From Sympetrum striolatum (lineage: Eukaryota; Arthropoda; Insecta; Odonata; Libellulidae), in NCBI GenBank assembly GCA_947579665.1, contig OX388350.1, positions 87,997,152 through 88,061,151 on the forward strand: a stretch of 64,000 nt of DNA, given 5' to 3'. The stretch's first letter is position 1. The number at the start of each line of letters is the position of its first letter. The notes beneath the pieces were generated by a model. That model was given only the letters and a program-made list of their open reading frames with translations. It did not search any database and was not told where the DNA came from. Position numbers and translations under genes: made by a program. This document shows, piece after piece, positions 60,216 through 64,000 of this stretch.

Positions 60216-61718
60216 GTACCAGACAGGGTGCTACGTTCCAGGAAGATGGTTGATTACAAGCTGGATAAGTCTGCTTCTGATGTATCTGACGCAGAATCAA
60301 GTGACACGTTTCATCCTTCTGACCAGGATGATGGTCCATCTACTGAAGACAATCTCAATTCAGTCAGATATTTCAAGAGGCAAAAAGTTAGTCACATGCT
60401 GACTGCAAAAGATCAAATACCGTTGAGCGAAGGCACTTTACAGTCAACAATTAGTAAGGATTCTATATTGTATGTATGTATTGTATGTATTAGTGTGCAG
60501 AGGACCAGCAGGGATTCAATTCAGGAAAAGCAGTTGAAAAGACCCAGAGAAGAAGGAAGTATATATGAAGGAATCTCTATGCTTGACTTTGAGAGCTTTG
60601 GAATAACTTTAGAGAAGGAAACTGATGATCCAGGTCCAAGTAACAAGAAGGGAAGCAACCCAGAAGGTGAACCTCAGCCTCTGGAACAGAATGCAGATAA
60701 AGATAGACACATGCAGTCCTCCAATTCCAAGCTGTTAGGGTCTTTGAGCACAGCTGTGCCAGAAAACGTAACGGTACTCAAGGTAGTTGATTCGTTTGCC
60801 AATCCAGCATCAGAACCGGACAACAGGAAAAAGGGGTTCGAGGTGGACAGAAAGACTGAATTGGTGGATTCTGATACATCTTCAGCTGGTTCTGAAGACG
60901 AAGGTTCGGACCAGGGAGACTTGGATGGTGAGAAAACTGTTAAAAAGAAGCCAAGGATGGAATATCTTTGCGAGCATTGTGGAAAAGTGTGTTCAAATTC
61001 TAGGACTCTGTGGAATCATAGAATGAGTGTGCATGGAGAGAAGACATTTGAATGCAAGAAGTGTTCAAAGATGTTTAATACAAAGGGCCAACTGACTCAA
61101 CATTACAAATACTTTCATAGTGAAGAAAGACCGTTCAGCTGCACTCAGTGTGGGAGTCGTTTCAAGCAGAAGGGGAATCTGAAGCAACACATGTTGGTGC
61201 ACAGCAAGAAGCAGATGTACCAGTGCGTACACTGTGAGATGGGCTTTCGGAGAAAGTGGCAGCACGACAACCACCAGGCATCCCACGAGGGAGAAGTGGT
61301 CTGGAGTTGCGATGGATGCGAAGAGAAGTCAAAGACTTGGGCTGACTATTTGAACCATCTGTTGGAACACAAAAAGAACATCATGTACAAGTGCGACACT
61401 TGTTCAAAGGCTTTTAATACAAAGGAAGCCCTAAAGAGACATATTCTACGTCATATCAAACCATTTGAGTGCTCCGTATGTGGGAAGCACTTTGGTTTGA
61501 GGAAGATCTTGAAGAACCACATGAGAGTTCATACCGGAGAAAAGCCTTACGAGTGTAAACTGTGTGAGAAAAGATTTTTTACTCATGACAGTCGTTATGT
61601 TCACATGAAATCGCATTCAGACGCTCGTCCATTCAAATGCCGGTTCTGTTGTTACAGATGCAAGTACAAGGGACATATGAGGAAACATGAGAATAGTAGG
61701 CACAAGAACCATAATTAA
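60216..61718 (+). CDS. Terminal exon: acidic region plus nine C2H2 zinc fingers
   Basis: It opens after an acceptor (tttggaatag) in phase 0 (VPDRVLRSRKM); an internal ATG at 60246 could start a shorter protein of about 490 residues. An acidic, Ser-rich N-terminal region (DVSDAESSDTFHPSDQDD; later SDTSSAGSEDEGSDQ) precedes nine C2H2 fingers from residue about 242 to 488 counted from that ATG. They start CEHCGKVC, CKKCSKMF, CTQCGSRF, CVHCEMGF, CDGCEEKS, CDTCSKAF, CSVCGKHF, CKLCEKRF and CRFCCYRC. Finger 7 is followed by a canonical TGEKPYE linker; finger 5 lacks the usual hydrophobic core position. The stop is at 61716-61718. It is a nuclear sequence-specific DNA-binding protein by family; target unknown. 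With the ZAD exons upstream it forms a ZAD-C2H2 gene. Confidence 0.93.
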   Translation, partial: VPDRVLRSRKMVDYKLDKSASDVSDAESSDTFHPSDQDDGPSTEDNLNSVRYFKRQKVSHMLTAKDQIPLSEGTLQSTISKDSILYVCIVCISVQRTSRDSIQEKQLKRPREEGSIYEGISMLDFESFGITLEKETDDPGPSNKKGSNPEGEPQPLEQNADKDRHMQSSNSKLLGSLSTAVPENVTVLKVVDSFANPASEPDNRKKGFEVDRKTELVDSDTSSAGSEDEGSDQGDLDGEKTVKKKPRMEYLCEHCGKVCSNSRTLWNHRMSVHGEKTFECKKCSKMFNTKGQLTQHYKYFHSEERPFSCTQCGSRFKQKGNLKQHMLVHSKKQMYQCVHCEMGFRRKWQHDNHQASHEGEVVWSCDGCEEKSKTWADYLNHLLEHKKNIMYKCDTCSKAFNTKEALKRHILRHIKPFECSVCGKHFGLRKILKNHMRVHTGEKPYECKLCEKRFFTHDSRYVHMKSHSDARPFKCRFCCYRCKYKGHMRKHENSRHKNHN

Positions 61719-62532
61719 AACAGATTTCCTTTCTTTAGTCAATACTGCTTTGTGTATTCGTGTGCTGTGTTAGAGCAAAACCATGTTGGAATTCTGTGAA
61801 AAATATTGTGTGTAATAAGATATTGTCTCGGTAGCTAAATGAACTGTTTGAATTCAATCACATGTTAACTGTCACATTTTAGTAAGAGTTAAATTGCTTT
61901 TTCAAACGTCATTACAGTCTGAAATGCTTTCTATATGGATGTCTCGCAAGTTTAACTTTAATCATATCATTCCATAAAACATAACAATGTATGTTTGGTG
62001 ACATGGCAGAAAAATGGAACTAGTCTTTTAACATGACGAATCCAAACTCATAACTTGGTGACAGTAAAAATATGAAGGAATCGAAATTATTGTTATGCAC
62101 TGCATTTTTAAACATGAATGTTTTTTTGCCAATTTATGTTTCCTAGTATTCCATGTTGTTTTAAATTTTTATTTTGACATTGAAAACCTAAAATTAATAA
62201 TGCCATTAATTTGTTTTGTAAACTTAATGAAAATATGCCTTTTCATTTTAAAAATCAAATGTTAATTAGTGATATATGGAAAATAATGAAAGATTAAAGA
62301 GAAGAGCTACTGAATACAACATAATTCTATTCCAAAAATCATCAAAGCAATATCGATTTCAAGGGATACAAATTGTAACCATGTTCCACAATTTTCATTG
62401 ACTTTAATTTTTTACAGCCTACTGATCGTGTAACTGCAAGAATAATTCAAATTCAATCCTTGTTATCGTAGATGCCAGAAGGCCCCAAATGCATGATCCC
62501 TTAAGGATGCATCTCAAGGATTTTCAGAAATA
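61719..62532. other. 3' UTR/flank of the zinc-finger gene
   Basis: AT-rich without coding frames or repeat ends. No canonical AATAAA was noticed in the first few hundred bases; variants such as AATTAAA occur right at the stop. Confidence 0.45.
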
Positions 62533-63110
62533 CAGTAGAAGTCCGTTATAACGAGAGCTGACAAAAATCGGAAAAGTACTCGTTATAACGCGATACTCGT
62601 TATAGCCGATTTCTAACAGTAAGTCTAATTAAGTCCATCTTCTTGAATCCAAGGTCAGTAAATGTGTCCGAACCTGTAGGGTTTTTAATTCCTACGCAAA
62701 TGCTTCAGAATGCGTAAAAGAGTATGTTCGCGTCAAAAATATTATATCATTGACTCATAAACCATAACCAAAGTACGTCCTCTAACATAAAATGTGGATC
62801 ATTATTGCTAAATTATCGTCGAAAGTAATAATATATCATTAGATAATCGTATTAGTTAGGATTTAATGATTTAGCTTAATAATTTAACATGGCTTTCCAG
62901 TAGTGTAAGTAGTTGGAGTCATGCTCGTTAGACGCGAGTTTTTCTCCGGTGCCGGCAATTCGCAGCTGGTGAGAGCAGAATTCCTTCTCCTATACTCTAA
63001 TGGACACATTTCTCCAGCATCTGCGCACTAACTCCGAATTCAGCTCAGCAGATCCATCGACAGAATCATTTTCTGTATTTTTTTAAAACCCGAATGTTTG
63101 AAACACTTAT

Positions 63111-63671
63111 TCACACTTTCCGGTGATATATTCCCCAGGCCAATGCAAACCCAGGGATTGCCTCCAGGACATTCCATTTGATGCTGGTTTCTTTTAACAT
63201 TAACTTCCTCATTAACGTATTAACGAGGTGTGATCTAAAATGGCGCTTTGTAGCTCGAAATATGCCCTGATCTAATGGCTGCAACCGCTGCAACACACTT
63301 GTGCAGTTAGGGGGGAAGAACACAAGCTCTATGTTCGTCAATTTAATGGCGGGGTGGGCCAGACAGCGATCCATGAACAGCACAATTTTTCTCTCCCTCC
63401 AATTTTGGCATCAAAAGCATTTAGCCACAGCGTAAAAATTTGTCCTGTCATCCGTGCTTTGGCATTGGACTCGTAAGTACAGGGAATATTTCGCTGGCCA
63501 CAAAAAGCTCGGGGACGCACGGATTTTCCAATAATTATTTATCACATCCAGCCATGTTCGTGTAGAGGAGAACTGTAAGCCTCTCCTTACTCCTTTTTCC
63601 ACCTTAGCAGCGGTCGCCCTTAACAGCCAAGGTTTTTTCCGGCAGTAAATTGTAAAACAGTGCTGTCTCAT
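63111..63671 (-). pseudogene. Tigger-like DDE transposase fragment, frameshifted
   Basis: Minus strand, three overlapping frames: LFYNLLPEKTL-type start, KSVRPRAFCGQRNIP-like middle (PRAFCGQRNIPCTYESNAKA), then LFMDRCLAHPAIKLTNIELV and FFPPNCTSVLQ...QPLDQGIF. These are the DDE_1 motifs around the second and third catalytic acidic residues (here MDRC and LDQG). At least two frameshifts, and a short duplicated 'QRLQPLDQG', make it non-functional. Confidence 0.72.
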
Positions 63672-63772
63672 CCGCTTTGTATATGTCCTAATTACGTGGA
63701 GATTAATAACAGTTTGTCACACTAAATACATGGCCTATCTTACAATTTATAGTATTTAAACGATAATTTGCT

Positions 63773-63945
63773 TGGAACAATTAAACACAATGTATTCAAT
63801 TCCACAACTTTTTAATTCCACCACACACACGACCGGTTTCAACTAGTTACAGCCATCATCGGGTATAGTAACTAGTTGAAACCGGTCGTGTGTGTGGTGG
63901 AATTAAAAGTTTTTGGAATTGAATATGTTGTGTTTAATTGTTCCA
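63773..63945. repeat. Long hairpin: 78-bp inverted arms, possible Penelope terminal-repeat remnant
   Basis: Arms 63773-63850 and 63868-63945 are about 94% complementary, with a 17-nt spacer (agccatcatcgggtata). The minus strand through the junction reads CCGATGATGGC...GTTGAAACCGGTC, close to a hammerhead core (CUGAUGA with one change, then GAAA), a pattern typical of Penelope-type terminal repeats. No coding sequence accompanies it. Confidence 0.65.
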
Positions 63946-64000
63946 GTAATGGAATTCTACAAAGTGACGGCTGCTACCATTGAGATAATTTGCTTTTAGC

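Larger units (their letters stand above)
62533..64000 (-). mobile_element. Tigger-like element, runs off or is interrupted at the window end
   Basis: Left end CAGTAGAAGTCCGTTATAAC after TA (62531-62532), with further 'ctcgttataacgcgatactcgttata' subterminal repeats. Transposase on the minus strand (63111-63671). The other end is not seen: a hairpin element lies at 63773-63945 and the window ends. Related termini are at 46.2 and 52.5 kb. Confidence 0.72.

Overview
This looks like an animal nuclear window, most likely from an arthropod with a large, repeat-rich, AT-rich genome. The support is direct: spliced exons with GT/AG borders, a ZAD (zf-AD) domain followed by C2H2 zinc fingers (a combination expanded mainly in arthropods), and a dense mix of non-LTR retrotransposons, Penelope-like elements, Tigger/pogo and hAT transposons, MITEs, SINE-like tRNA derivatives and a tandem satellite. 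I see no prokaryotic operons, no CRISPR array and no viral genes.

Layout. 0-9.3 kb: a decayed Tx1-clade non-LTR element (minus strand), split by a 4.0-kb hAT-like insertion with a perfect 8-bp target duplication. 9.3-14.6 kb: a higher-order satellite of about 165-bp monomers, nearly every one carrying a tRNA B-box-like motif. 14.8-16.3 kb: a Tigger-like transposase remnant. 16.7-17.4 kb: two exons encoding a ZAD domain. 20.5-36.7 kb: two near-intact Tx1-clade retrotransposons, head-to-tail in the same orientation, each embedded in very long (GT)n microsatellite. 36.7-40.4 kb: MITE, Tigger remnant, a short exon and a 178-bp tandem repeat. 40.4-44.4 kb: an inverted satellite block interrupted by a SINE-like insertion and by a Penelope-like element whose inverted ends carry hammerhead-ribozyme-like motifs. 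46-52 kb: further short exons among CR1-like, pogo, MITE and Penelope fragments. 53.3-58.8 kb: a hAT element containing another TIR element, which contains a Tigger-type MITE. 60.2-61.7 kb: a long terminal exon with nine C2H2 fingers. 62.5-64 kb: a Tigger-like element in reverse, invaded by a long hairpin.

The likely host gene is one plus-strand ZAD-C2H2 zinc-finger transcription-factor gene spanning about 16.7-61.7 kb. The boundaries I could place for its candidate exons are all phase 0, and its introns hold almost all of the mobile elements. An in-frame stop in the second ZAD exon leaves open whether the ZAD-containing isoform is functional. A separate upstream exon near 59.5 kb could give a transcript encoding only the finger region.

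The most noteworthy items are the pair of (AC)n/(GT)n-embedded Tx1 retrotransposons, the B-box satellite with mobile-element-like ends, the Penelope ends with hammerhead-like motifs, and the TE-stuffed ZAD gene.
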